NCBI GenBank assembly: GCA_035544895.1
Contig: DASZZM010000039.1
Coordinates: forward strand, 1-64,000
Source: JASLEW01 sp035544895
Lineage (GTDB): Bacteria > Acidobacteriota > Thermoanaerobaculia > Multivoradales > UBA5704
Direction of reading: 5' to 3'
DNA: 64,000 nucleotides
Part shown: one piece after another, positions 25,057 to 34,149 of the stretch
Layout of the letters: each line of letters starts with the position of its first letter
How positions within the stretch are numbered: the stretch's first letter is position 1
Position numbers and translations under genes: made by a program
Notes under the pieces: model-generated
The model's database searches: none
What the model was told of the DNA's origin: nothing
Seen by the model: only the letters and a program-made list of their open reading frames with translations

Positions 25057-27324
25057 ATGAAGCGCAACTCGGCTGGAAAGTCTCGCGCTCGTCCGCGCCG
25101 CCGCCCGGCCGGGCGCGACGAGCGGTCCAGTGGGGCCACGGGCATGGGCGCCCGATCGGAGGCCGAGCCGAACGCCGCGCCGGCCACGCCCCCCGCGGCG
25201 GCACTGGCGGCGAGCCGCATCCTCGGCTGGCGGTGGGCGCTGGCGGTCGCGCTGATCGCCTGTGCGGTGCGGGCGGTCGTCGCGCACCAGCTCGGGCAGA
25301 CCGCTCTTTATCGCTGGCCGCAGCTCGACGCCCTGGAGTTCCTGGAGCGGGCGCGACGGATCGCCCATGGCGACCTGGCGATCCCTCCCTTTCCGACCAA
25401 GGCGCCGATCTACCCGCTGGTCCTGGGCGCGCTCCTGCGCCTCACCGGCGAATCGCTCGCGGCGGTGCGGCTCATCCAGGCCGCGTTCGGCGCCGCTGCC
25501 TGCGCGCTCACCGCCGGCGCGGCGGCGCGCCTGCTCGGGCGCGGCGCCGGGATTGCCTGCGGCCTGCTTCTTGCGGTCTACGGACCGCTCGTCCTGGTGG
25601 ACACGCAGCTCTGGGAAGAAGTCGTCCTCTTGCCGCTGCTCGCGCTCGTTCTCTGGTCGTTGACCCTGGAGAGGCCCTCTCTTTGGGCGGCGGGGGCGAT
25701 GGGTGCGGCCCTTGGCCTGGCCAGCGTGACCCGCCCGACGGCGCTGGCCCTGCTGCCGCTGGTGCTGGTGCGCCTCTGGCGGTCGGCGCCGCGCCGCGGT
25801 CTCGCGCTCGCCATAGCGTCGTCGCTGGTCGTGGCCACGGTCGGGGCCGCCGTCCTCACCGCCTCGCGCGCGTCGGGCGGATTCGTCTTCGTACGCGGCT
25901 ATGCCGCGATCGCCACCTGGATCGGCAACGACCCGGCTGGCGGCGGGGTGCAGAACGCGCGCCTCGGAGGCTCCTGGGACCGCCTCGAAGCCGAACCGTA
26001 TCGCCAGGGTGCGCGCCAGCCGCGCGAAATCGAGAGGTATTTCATGCGCAAGCTGCTGCAACGGACGGCCGCCGACCCGCTCGGCTTCGCCCGCACCCTG
26101 GGCAGCAAGCTCCTCTGGCTCTTCCAGGCCGAGGAAGTGCGCGACAATCACAGCTTCGAGTTCTTCCGCGCGCAGTCGGCGGCGCTGCGCTGGCTGCCGG
26201 GGTTCGGCCTGCTCTTGCCGCTGGCGCTGTGCGGCGCCTGGTCGGCGTGGCGCGAGGGCCGCCTGCCCTGGGTGATGGTGGCCTACATCGCCTTGCTCTC
26301 CGCGACTGCCGTGCTCTTGATCTACGGCATGCGTTACCGGCTGCCGATCGTGCCCGGGGTGGCGATCCTTGGCGGCGGCGGCGTGGTCGCCCTCTGGCGG
26401 GTGCTGCGCGGCGCCGTTTCCATGCGGCGCTGGCAGCAAGCCGCGGTGCCGCTGGCGCTGTTGCTCGCCGGCGCCACCGCGGCGCAGGCGCGCCGCTATC
26501 CGCCGGACCGGAACTTCGCCGAGGAGTGGGCGCTGACCGGGAGCTCTTACGAGGAGGCAGGGCGCCCGGACGAGGCCGAGCAGGCGTTCGCCAGGGCGCG
26601 CGAGGCCGATCCGCGCTCGGCGCTGGGCTGGGACGGCCTCGGCCGGGTGCGCCTCGTGGAGCGACGTTGGGATGAAGCCGCCGCCGCGTTTCGCCGGGCC
26701 ATCGCGCTCGACCCCGACTATCGCCGCAGCCACTATCACCTGGCCCTGGTCGACGAGCGTCAGGGCCGGCCCGCGGAGGCCGAGCAAGAGCTGCTGGCCG
26801 CGCTGGCGATCTCCCCGCTCTATCCGCTGTGCCTGCAGGAGCTGGGAGCGCTGCGCCTCTCGCGCGGCGACCTCGCCGGCGCCGAGCAGGCCTACCGCGG
26901 CGTGCTCGAGCTGGAGCCGCGGGCGCCGGGCCCTCTGCTCGGTCTGGCGCGCCTCGCCGGCGCGCGGGGCCGTCCGTCCGAGGGCATCGCCTACGCGCGG
27001 CGCGCCGTGGCCCTGCAGCCCGACGACGCCGAGGGCTGGCTCTTCCTCGGCGCGCTGGCGCTCGGCTCCGGCGACGCGGGGCCCGCCTCCGACGCCGTCG
27101 CCGCGCTCAGGAGGCTGCGCGGCGACAGCGCGGCCGAGGTCCTGCTGCTCGCCGCCGGCGTCGACCACCTGAGAGGCGACTACGCGGCGGCCGACGAGAA
27201 GCTCCGCCGCCTGTTGCGTTCCAATCCCTCACCCCAGGCCGCGGAGCTCTTCTTGCGCAACGCCGCCGCCATGGGGCAACGCCCCGCCGCCGAGGCCTGG
27301 CTCGCCTCCCTGCACCGGAGCTGA
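25057..27324 (+). CDS. PMT/ArnT-like membrane glycosyltransferase with C-terminal TPR domain
   Basis: 755 residues, ATG 25057 with AGGAGAT 6 bases upstream. After a basic N-terminus, residues ~48-480 contain about ten membrane segments. The first extracytoplasmic loop, YRWPQLDALEFLERARRIAHGD, resembles the acidic catalytic loop of GT39/83-type enzymes, followed by FPTKAPIYPLVLGALLRL. Residues ~490-755 are TPR repeats (EEWALTGSSYEEAGRPDEAEQA and successors), probably periplasmic. It would transfer a lipid-linked sugar to a protein or lipid in the periplasm, with the TPR part binding the acceptor; the substrate is unknown. Confidence 0.83.
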   Translation: MKRNSAGKSRARPRRRPAGRDERSSGATGMGARSEAEPNAAPATPPAAALAASRILGWRWALAVALIACAVRAVVAHQLGQTALYRWPQLDALEFLERARRIAHGDLAIPPFPTKAPIYPLVLGALLRLTGESLAAVRLIQAAFGAAACALTAGAAARLLGRGAGIACGLLLAVYGPLVLVDTQLWEEVVLLPLLALVLWSLTLERPSLWAAGAMGAALGLASVTRPTALALLPLVLVRLWRSAPRRGLALAIASSLVVATVGAAVLTASRASGGFVFVRGYAAIATWIGNDPAGGGVQNARLGGSWDRLEAEPYRQGARQPREIERYFMRKLLQRTAADPLGFARTLGSKLLWLFQAEEVRDNHSFEFFRAQSAALRWLPGFGLLLPLALCGAWSAWREGRLPWVMVAYIALLSATAVLLIYGMRYRLPIVPGVAILGGGGVVALWRVLRGAVSMRRWQQAAVPLALLLAGATAAQARRYPPDRNFAEEWALTGSSYEEAGRPDEAEQAFARAREADPRSALGWDGLGRVRLVERRWDEAAAAFRRAIALDPDYRRSHYHLALVDERQGRPAEAEQELLAALAISPLYPLCLQELGALRLSRGDLAGAEQAYRGVLELEPRAPGPLLGLARLAGARGRPSEGIAYARRAVALQPDDAEGWLFLGALALGSGDAGPASDAVAALRRLRGDSAAEVLLLAAGVDHLRGDYAAADEKLRRLLRSNPSPQAAELFLRNAAAMGQRPAAEAWLASLHRS

Positions 27325-27339
27325 CTAGACTAAAGCCCC

Positions 27340-28491
27340 TCAGCCGGGATTTTTCGCGCCTTCCAGCTCGGCGGCCTTGGCGGCGGCACGCTGGGCTTCG
27401 GCGGTGCGGCCGGCGGCGGCGAGGGCGCGGCTGAGCTCCTGCCAGGCGGCGCGGTTGGTGGGCTGGAGGCGTGTCGCCTTGTCGAAAAAGGAGAGGGCTT
27501 CCGGGGCGCGCCCGGCGTCGGCCAGGGCACGCCCGTACTCGAGGGCGATGCCGGCCGCCGGGCGCGGGTCGCCCAGGCCTTTCGGGTCGGCCGGCAGCTT
27601 GTCGGCGAAGGGACGCAACGTCGCCAGGGCACCCAGCGTATCGCCGGCCTTGTGCTGCGCGCGGGCGAGCACCAGGGCGACCGCCGGGCGCCCGGCAACG
27701 CCCCCTTTCAACAGCTCGATGGCCTTCGGCGCCTGGCCGGCAAGCAGGTACGCCTCGGCGAGCGTGCGCCGCACCTCCATTTCCATGCCGGGCGGATGGC
27801 GGGTGAGCAGCGGAGCGAGCAGGGCCGCGGCGGCAGGTCCGTCCCCCTTCTGCACCAGGATCTTGGCGTGCATGAGCTGGATCGCCGGGTCCTGGCCCGA
27901 CATCCCCGCGATGAGCTGGTCGGCCTCGGCGGGCCTTTCGAGCTGCAGCGCGAGGGCGGCGGCGGTGAGCAGCGCCTCGCCGTCGGCGGCGTTGCGCAGC
28001 GACCAGGGGCGCAGCAGGGCGTAGGCCTCGACCACCCGGCCCTGGCGAGCCAGCAAGAGCCCGAGCTCTCGCGCCGCCGGGGTGGCCGGATCCTTCGCCA
28101 CCGAGCGCGCAAACCAGCCCAGGGCGGCGTTTTTCTCCCCGAGAGCGAGCGCCGCCAGCCCGGCGTTGTAGAGCACCGCCGGCTCTGCGTCGGCGGCCTC
28201 GGCCATCGGCCTGAGGATGGCAAGCGCTTCCTTGGGACGCTGGAGCTGCATGTACAGCGTGCCGAGCAAGGAAAGGCCGTGCGGCGGCAACGGGGACTTC
28301 CGGCGCGCCGCCTCGAGCTTCTCGACGGCAGCCGCGAACTTGCCCGCCTTGGCCAGCCCCGCCGCCTCCAGCATGGCCTTGTCGGCCGGGGATGCCGGCG
28401 CCAAGGGTGGAGCGGCCTGCTGGCCGGCCGCCGGTGCGACCTCGGCCAGCAAGGCGAGACAGAGGACTGCGCGAAGAACGGCTCTATTCAT
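27340..28491 (-). CDS. Secreted TPR-repeat protein
   Basis: 383 residues from ATG 28491, where a signal peptide starts (MNRAVLRAVLCLALLAEVAPAAGQQ). The rest is about nine to ten TPR-like helical pairs (for example NAGLAALALGEKNAALGWFARS). It has no catalytic motif and is probably a periplasmic scaffold or outer-membrane-associated assembly factor. It is last in the reverse unit with the two sulfatase-fold/TPR genes (38-base gap). Its 3' end converges on the gene at 25057-27324 with only 15 bases between. Confidence 0.8.
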   Translation of the reverse strand: MNRAVLRAVLCLALLAEVAPAAGQQAAPPLAPASPADKAMLEAAGLAKAGKFAAAVEKLEAARRKSPLPPHGLSLLGTLYMQLQRPKEALAILRPMAEAADAEPAVLYNAGLAALALGEKNAALGWFARSVAKDPATPAARELGLLLARQGRVVEAYALLRPWSLRNAADGEALLTAAALALQLERPAEADQLIAGMSGQDPAIQLMHAKILVQKGDGPAAAALLAPLLTRHPPGMEMEVRRTLAEAYLLAGQAPKAIELLKGGVAGRPAVALVLARAQHKAGDTLGALATLRPFADKLPADPKGLGDPRPAAGIALEYGRALADAGRAPEALSFFDKATRLQPTNRAAWQELSRALAAAGRTAEAQRAAAKAAELEGAKNPG

Positions 28492-28529
28492 GATTCCAGT
28501 CTCCACCAGTCGTTCTAGGCACCGGCCCG

Positions 28530-30770
28530 CTACCCCCTCTCCAGGGAGCGCAGCTGCGGGTTGCCGGGGAAGAGTGCGAGGGCGTGCCGCAGCAGGGCGG
28601 CCGCCCCCTGCGGATCGCCCAGGATGCGCAATGTCCTGACCGCCTCCGCGTAGGCGGCCGGCGAGCCGTTGCTGTCCACCATCTGCCGCAGCGTCGCCAC
28701 GGCAGGGCCCGGTTTGCCCTGGGCGGCATAGAGCGCCGCCAGGCCGGCGTAGGCGCGGGTGTCTTCCGGCGTCTCCTGGATCTGGCGCAGGAACGCCTGC
28801 TCGGCCGCGGCATCGCGGCCCAGCCGCGCCAGGATATCGCCGCGGGCGAAGTAGAGGCCAGGCAGCTTCTCTCCCGGCGCCTTGCTGGCAACCTCCTTTT
28901 CGGCCTGGACGGTGGCCTGCAGGCCCTCCTCCAGCTTGCCCTCGGCGGCGAGCACCTGGGCCAGGGTGACCAGCGGCGCGATGCGCAACCCGCGCGCGGC
29001 CACTGCCTTGCGCGCCGCGCTTTCGGCGGCGGCCTTCTGGTGGCGGGCGAGCGCGATCTCGGCCAGCAGAGCGTTGGCCATGGCCGGGCTGACCGCCAGG
29101 CCGAGCTCGGCGTGCGCCTGCGCCTCGTCCAGCCGGCCCAGGCGCAGCAGGACCGTGCCGGTGGCCAGCGCGATGTGGGAGACGCCGCCCGAGTGCTTCA
29201 TCGCCTGCTGGTAGGCCTCCAGGGACTGCTCCGGCAGGCCGAGCTTGTCGAGCGACTGGCCGAGATCCTGCCACGCGTCGACCATGCGCGGGTTGGCCGC
29301 CAGGACGCGGCGGAAAACCGGCACCGCCTCGGCGAAGCGGCCGTGTGAGAAGAGGGCGACCGCGGCGTCGAGGTCCCGCAAGCTGCCGATGCGGCCCTTG
29401 GGATCGGACAGGGCCTCGCCGGCACCCACCCGGGCCGTGCCGGCGAGGTAACCGAGGGCGGCAAGCTTGCGGGCCGTCTCGGGGTCGACCGCCGACGGTG
29501 CCACGAGCTCCCGCTGGTAGCTCTTGATGGCGCCGCGCAGCGCCGCATAGGTACGGCGCTCGGTGGCGAGGACGTTGTGCCGCTCGCCGGGGTCGGCGCC
29601 CAGGTCATAGAGCTCCGGGTCGGGTCCGTGGATGTAGTGAAAGCGGCCGCGGAGCAGCGAGGTGAGCTCGCTCCAGCCCAGGTGCAGGCGCGGGTACCAG
29701 GTCTCGGCATAGAGGTCGCGCGGCGTCTGGGGGCGCCGTAAGGCGAGCAGCGAGCGGCCCGGCAGGCCGGCCGGGACCTCGACTCCGGCGAGCGCGAGCA
29801 GGGTCGGATAGACGTCGACGAGCTGCGCCGGCGCGGCCACGCGGCTGCCGCCGAGCCGCGAGCCCGGCAGCTTGAGCAGAAGCGGCACTTGCAACGCCTC
29901 GCGGTAGAGGAGGATCCCGTGCTCCTGCTCGCCGTGATCGCCCAGCCCTTCGCCATGGTCCGAGAGCAGGACGACCACGGCGCGATCGTAGACGCCCAGC
30001 CGCTTCAGCTCGCCGACGAATGTGCCCACGACGGCGTCCGCCGTGGCGATCTCGCCGTCGTAGGGACGGTCCCGGTACCGCGAGGCATAGGGCTCCGGAG
30101 GCGTGTAGGGGCTGTGCGGCTCGTAGAGATGGAGGAAGAGGAAGAAAGGCCGTGCACCGGGCGCGGCGCCGCGCACCCAGGCGATGGCGCGCTCCGCCGT
30201 CTCGGCGCCCGCACGCTGGCTCGAGCCCATGGGATCGTTGAGCTTGACTCGCACGTTCGAGTCATAGAGCGCAAACCCCTGGTCCATGCCGGTGTCGCTG
30301 CGCAGCACGTAGGCGGACACGGCGGCGCCGCTGACGTAGCCGGCGCGGGCCAGCGCCAGCGCCAGGTTGGGGAACTTGCCGGCGTCGTAGCGGTAGCCGA
30401 CGTTGTCGCGCACCCCGTGCTCGCCGGGCAGCCGCCCGGTGAGGATCGACACGTGCGAGGGCAGGGTCAGCGGCACATGGCTGTAGGCGCGCTCGAAGAG
30501 GATCGCATCCTTGGCCAGGGCATCGATCGCGGGCGTCTCCACCTGGGCATAGCCGTAGGCGGGCAGATGGTCCGAGCGCAGGGTGTCAATCGAGATCAAG
30601 ACAATGGGTGCGCCCCTGAAAGGGCCGGCAGGGCCGGCGGCAGCGGCGCCGTCCGCGCCCGCCCCACCGCCCCGGTGGCAGCCGCTCGCGGCCATCCAGG
30701 CGGCGCCGGCGGCCATCCAGACGGCGCTGGCAAGGGCGGCGGCACGCCGCCGGCGGGTGGGACGCGGCAT
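28530..30770 (-). CDS. Sulfatase-fold lipoprotein with C-terminal TPR repeats
   Basis: 746 residues from ATG 30770. The lipobox AASGC places the lipidated Cys at 31. The sulfatase fold begins PIVLISIDTLRSD (metal Asp 62), with SDHGEGLGDHGEQEHG later. In place of the sulfatase C/S-x-P-x-R motif it has TLPSH with Thr102, so it cannot carry formylglycine; phospho- or phosphoglycerol-transferase/phosphatase-like chemistry is more likely. From about residue 480 the protein is TPR repeats. It begins 4 bases after its paralogue ends, implying coupled translation. Confidence 0.84.
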   Translation of the reverse strand: MPRPTRRRRAAALASAVWMAAGAAWMAASGCHRGGGAGADGAAAAGPAGPFRGAPIVLISIDTLRSDHLPAYGYAQVETPAIDALAKDAILFERAYSHVPLTLPSHVSILTGRLPGEHGVRDNVGYRYDAGKFPNLALALARAGYVSGAAVSAYVLRSDTGMDQGFALYDSNVRVKLNDPMGSSQRAGAETAERAIAWVRGAAPGARPFFLFLHLYEPHSPYTPPEPYASRYRDRPYDGEIATADAVVGTFVGELKRLGVYDRAVVVLLSDHGEGLGDHGEQEHGILLYREALQVPLLLKLPGSRLGGSRVAAPAQLVDVYPTLLALAGVEVPAGLPGRSLLALRRPQTPRDLYAETWYPRLHLGWSELTSLLRGRFHYIHGPDPELYDLGADPGERHNVLATERRTYAALRGAIKSYQRELVAPSAVDPETARKLAALGYLAGTARVGAGEALSDPKGRIGSLRDLDAAVALFSHGRFAEAVPVFRRVLAANPRMVDAWQDLGQSLDKLGLPEQSLEAYQQAMKHSGGVSHIALATGTVLLRLGRLDEAQAHAELGLAVSPAMANALLAEIALARHQKAAAESAARKAVAARGLRIAPLVTLAQVLAAEGKLEEGLQATVQAEKEVASKAPGEKLPGLYFARGDILARLGRDAAAEQAFLRQIQETPEDTRAYAGLAALYAAQGKPGPAVATLRQMVDSNGSPAAYAEAVRTLRILGDPQGAAALLRHALALFPGNPQLRSLERG

Positions 30771-30774
30771 GCGC

Positions 30775-32952
30775 TCAGGCCCCCAACCGCGCCAGCTGCC
30801 GGCGCGCCTTGGCGATCTCCGCGGCGAAGCGCGCGGGTGGAGCGCTGGCCACGAAGCGGGATAGCGCCTGCCGCGCCTGGTTGGATTTGCCGGCGGCGGC
30901 AGCCACCAGCCCGATGTTGTACAGCGCGTCGTACTGGGCGGGGTCGATCGCCACGGCGCGCTCCCAGGCGTCGAGGGCGGCGCCCGGCTGCTCCAGGCGG
31001 AAGAGGGCCACGCCAAGGGTGTTCCAGGAGTTCGGCAGCCGGGGGTTGAGGCGCAGCGCTTGCTCGAGATGCTGCCGGGCCTCGGCCGGCCGCTCCATGC
31101 GCAGCGCCACGATGCCCAGGTTCTCATGGCCCCGCGGGTCCTGCGGATAGGCGGCGACCAGTTTCTGCAAGACGGCGACCGCCTCGGCCATGCGCCCGGC
31201 GTCGGCCAGCGCGAGCCCCAGCGCGTTGAGCGTGGAGGGGTCGGCGCCGGGCCCGACTGCCAGCGGCGCGAGGATCGCGACCGCCTCCGGCGCGCGCCCC
31301 GCCTCGGACAGCGCCAGGCCGAGCTGGCGGACCAGCGACTCGCCGCGCAGCCCGCGCCGGACGGCGCTTTCGAGCACCGCGATCGCCTCGCCGCGGCGCT
31401 CGAGCCGGCGCAGCGCCAGGGCCAGGTGCTCGTAGGCCTCGCCCATCGCGGGCCGCGCCGCCACCACCTCGCGCGCCAGCCGAGCGGCTTCGGCGTAGCG
31501 CTTGCGCGAGTAGAGGTCGACGACGGCGTGCATCTTGGTGTCGAGGGGCAGCAGCGTCTTGGGATCGTCGGCGGCCGACCAGGCGCTCTTGGGCGCGGCC
31601 GAGCCGCTGGCATAGCCGAGGCTGCGCAGCGCGGCCGCCTGCTCGGCCGGCACCGCCGCCCGGCGCGGCGGCCAGACCGACTCGGCGGGCAGCGCCGCGG
31701 CCAGCTCGCGCGCCGTCCGCCGCCGCGTCCCGGCCAGGTTGCGCTCCTCGCGGGGATCATCGCTCAAATCGTAGAGCTCCGGCAGAGGCAGGTCGACGAG
31801 CTTCCGGCGCTCGCGCAGCATGCCGCGCAGAGGCGCCCAGCCGCGGTTGAGGCAGGTGCTCAGCGCCTCGAAGTAGCTGGGCGCGGCGGCGGCGGGGGGG
31901 GCGAGCAGGGAGCGCCCCGGCAGCCCTGCCGGCACCGGCAGCCGCAGCGCCTGGAGCACGGTCGGCACGATGTCGACGTGCCGCGCCGGGCGGCGGTCGC
32001 GGCCGCGCGGCACCCCCGGTCCCCAGACGACGAGCGGCACCTTGAGCGTCGCTTCGTAGGCGAACAGCCCATGGGTGAGCTCGCCGTGATCGCCCAGCGC
32101 CTCGCCATGGTCGGCGGTCACCACGGCCAGGGCCGGCGGCTCCTTGCCGTCGAGCAGCGGCGCGAGCAAGGGGGCCAGGAAGGAGTCGGACGCGGCGACC
32201 TCGCCGAGGTAGGGATTGTCGCGGAAGCGGCTGGCGAAGGGCTCGGGCGGCAGGTAGGGAGCGTGGGGATCGTAGAGGTGCACCCACAGGAAGCGCCGGA
32301 CCCCGCGATGGCCATTCCACCAGGCCAGCGCCGGGGCCACCACCTGGTCGCCCCGGCGCTCGGCGAGCACGAATTCGTCCGGGTTCGAGCCGCGCGGGAA
32401 GCTGTCGTCGTAGACGTCGAACCCGCGGCCGAGGCCGAACTGGGAGTCGAGCGGGTAGGCGGCCACGAAGGCGCCGGTGGCGTAGCCCGCCTTGCGCAGC
32501 AGGGTGCCCAGGGTCGGCACCGACGCCGGCAGCACGAACCCGCTGTTGTCGCGGATGCCGTGCTGGAAGGGGTAGAGCCCGGTCAGGATGTTGGCATGGG
32601 AGGGGAGCGTGACCACGTTGTGGGCATGGGCATCTTCGTAGACGCGGCCCGCCGCGGCCAGCCGGTCGAGCACCGGCGTGGCGGCCCGCCGGTTGCCGGC
32701 AAACCCCACCGCGTCGCCACGCAAGGTGTCGATGGTGACCAGCAAGACGTCGCAGCCCGCCAGGGAAGGTCCCTCGGCGGCGGGCGCCGTTCGCGTCGTG
32801 CCGGCGGCCGGCGAGCGCGGAGGGCGACCGCCGAGCAGCAGCCATGCGGCGGCGGCCGCAAGTCCTGCCAGGGCGATGGCGAGCAGCCAGGGCAGTCGCG
32901 TTCGCCGCAAAGCAGGGGCCTGCCCGCCTCGCCGCGAGCGCCTGGAGGACAT
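30775..32952 (-). CDS. Membrane-anchored sulfatase-fold protein with C-terminal TPR repeats
   Basis: 725 residues, ATG 32952. A membrane anchor lies at residues 20-42 (LPWLLAIALAGLAAAAAWLL). The sulfatase-fold core starts CDVLLVTIDTLRGD (Asp 75), and TADHGEALGDHGE is the second metal site. The nucleophile position is TLPSH (Thr115), again lacking Cys/Ser and the Arg of true sulfatases. Residues ~475-725 are TPR. It is paralogous to the next gene downstream, and their shared TPR fusion suggests one complex or two stages of the same envelope process. Confidence 0.84.
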   Translation of the reverse strand: MSSRRSRRGGQAPALRRTRLPWLLAIALAGLAAAAAWLLLGGRPPRSPAAGTTRTAPAAEGPSLAGCDVLLVTIDTLRGDAVGFAGNRRAATPVLDRLAAAGRVYEDAHAHNVVTLPSHANILTGLYPFQHGIRDNSGFVLPASVPTLGTLLRKAGYATGAFVAAYPLDSQFGLGRGFDVYDDSFPRGSNPDEFVLAERRGDQVVAPALAWWNGHRGVRRFLWVHLYDPHAPYLPPEPFASRFRDNPYLGEVAASDSFLAPLLAPLLDGKEPPALAVVTADHGEALGDHGELTHGLFAYEATLKVPLVVWGPGVPRGRDRRPARHVDIVPTVLQALRLPVPAGLPGRSLLAPPAAAAPSYFEALSTCLNRGWAPLRGMLRERRKLVDLPLPELYDLSDDPREERNLAGTRRRTARELAAALPAESVWPPRRAAVPAEQAAALRSLGYASGSAAPKSAWSAADDPKTLLPLDTKMHAVVDLYSRKRYAEAARLAREVVAARPAMGEAYEHLALALRRLERRGEAIAVLESAVRRGLRGESLVRQLGLALSEAGRAPEAVAILAPLAVGPGADPSTLNALGLALADAGRMAEAVAVLQKLVAAYPQDPRGHENLGIVALRMERPAEARQHLEQALRLNPRLPNSWNTLGVALFRLEQPGAALDAWERAVAIDPAQYDALYNIGLVAAAAGKSNQARQALSRFVASAPPARFAAEIAKARRQLARLGA

Positions 32953-32960
32953 CTTTCGAG

Positions 32961-33968
32961 CTAGAGCGACTTGAGGAACTCGCGCGCCTCGGCGGCGAAC
33001 TTGTTGTTGGGATCGAGCTCGAGAAGCTTCTGCAGGTCGGCCTTGGCCTCCTTGTTCCTGCTCTTGGAGAGATAGGTCAGGGCGCGGTAGTAGTACGCCT
33101 CGGCAAGCTGCGGGTTCTGCTCGATGACCCGGCTGAACTCGGCCAGGGCCTCGTCGATTTTCTTCTCGTTGTAGGCGCGGATGCCGACGTTGAGCAGGGT
33201 GTCGGGGTCGATCTTGGCACCTGCCGGCATCCTGGCCATGTAGGCCTTGGCCTCGTTCTCCCGTCCGGCGTCGACCAGCAGGGTGGAGATGAGCTGCAGC
33301 GACTCGGGGTCATCCGGCTTGATCTCCAGGGCCTGCTTGAGGGCGCCGACGGCCTGGTCCATCTTCTGAGCCCTGGCCTGCTTGTCCTTGGCCTGGGCCG
33401 CCTCTTTGTAGTAGGTGCTGGCGATGCCGCGCAGGACGCCCGGCTTGTACTGCGGATCGAGCAGCGCGAGGGCCTTCTCGTACTCGGCGCGCGCCTCGGC
33501 GTACTTCTCCTGCAGCAGCAGCGTATTGCCGCTGTCGATGAGCTTGACGGCCTGACCGCCCTTGGTCTCCACCTGCTGCTTCTGGACCTGCTCCTTGGGG
33601 ACGGGCCGCAGGCTGACGACGATCGGCGTCGCCACGCCCACCCCGCCCTCGACGACCTGCACCTGCCCCTCCGAGGAAATGTAGCCTTCTTTTTCGACGA
33701 GCACCCCCCAAGCGCCCCCGGCGAGGCCGAGATAGCTCCACTTGCCGATCTTGTCTGTGGTCATCGGGGCGGGTCCCGGATTCTCGGCCTTGACCGGGGG
33801 AGCGCCCTGCCGGAGGGTGACTCTCGCGCCGGCCAGGGGTTTGCCGTCCTGGTCCTTGACCAGCCCCTGCAAGCGCCCGCGGCCCGCCCAGCCCTGGGCC
33901 CACAGCGAAACGCCGGCGGTTAGAAGCAGAACCGCCAGGAAAGCCGGTTTGGTGGAACGGGAAGACAT
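32961..33968 (-). CDS. Secreted protein with carboxypeptidase-regulatory-like domain and TPR repeats
   Basis: 335 residues from ATG 33968, chosen for AGGAGG 7-8 bases upstream and the signal peptide that follows (LAVLLLTAGVSLWAQG). Residues ~35-125 form a beta-sandwich of the CarboxypepD_reg type (LQGLVKDQDGKPLAGARVTLRQG). Residues ~145-335 are TPR repeats (NTLLLQEKYAEARAEYEKAL, PQLAEAYYYRALTYLSKSRN). Probably periplasmic. It heads the four-gene reverse unit with the sulfatase-fold genes (8-base gap) and follows the terminated TonB receptor gene. Confidence 0.82.
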   Translation of the reverse strand: MSSRSTKPAFLAVLLLTAGVSLWAQGWAGRGRLQGLVKDQDGKPLAGARVTLRQGAPPVKAENPGPAPMTTDKIGKWSYLGLAGGAWGVLVEKEGYISSEGQVQVVEGGVGVATPIVVSLRPVPKEQVQKQQVETKGGQAVKLIDSGNTLLLQEKYAEARAEYEKALALLDPQYKPGVLRGIASTYYKEAAQAKDKQARAQKMDQAVGALKQALEIKPDDPESLQLISTLLVDAGRENEAKAYMARMPAGAKIDPDTLLNVGIRAYNEKKIDEALAEFSRVIEQNPQLAEAYYYRALTYLSKSRNKEAKADLQKLLELDPNNKFAAEAREFLKSL

Positions 33969-34093
33969 GGGCGACCTCCTCTCCTTTGCGTTGACGCCTT
34001 GTGGCGCCTCCTCTGCCCCTGCAAGGCGCGTGCGCGCTGGCGGCGGGTGGCGGGCGACGAGCAAGCGGGCGAGAGTCTACCCCGGAAGAGGGC

Positions 34094-34123
34094 AAAAAAA
34101 ACCGCCGGGGTCACCCCCGGCGG
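34094..34123 (-). terminator. Rho-independent terminator of the TonB-dependent receptor gene
   Basis: Read on the reverse strand, CCGCCGGGG/CCCCGGCGG forms a 9-bp stem (34102-34110 with 34115-34123) around a 4-base loop, followed by eight T (34094-34101). It lies 26 bases after the receptor stop. This is a textbook intrinsic terminator. Confidence 0.9.
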
Positions 34124-34149
34124 CGAGAGTCAGCCTGGGACAGCGCTGG

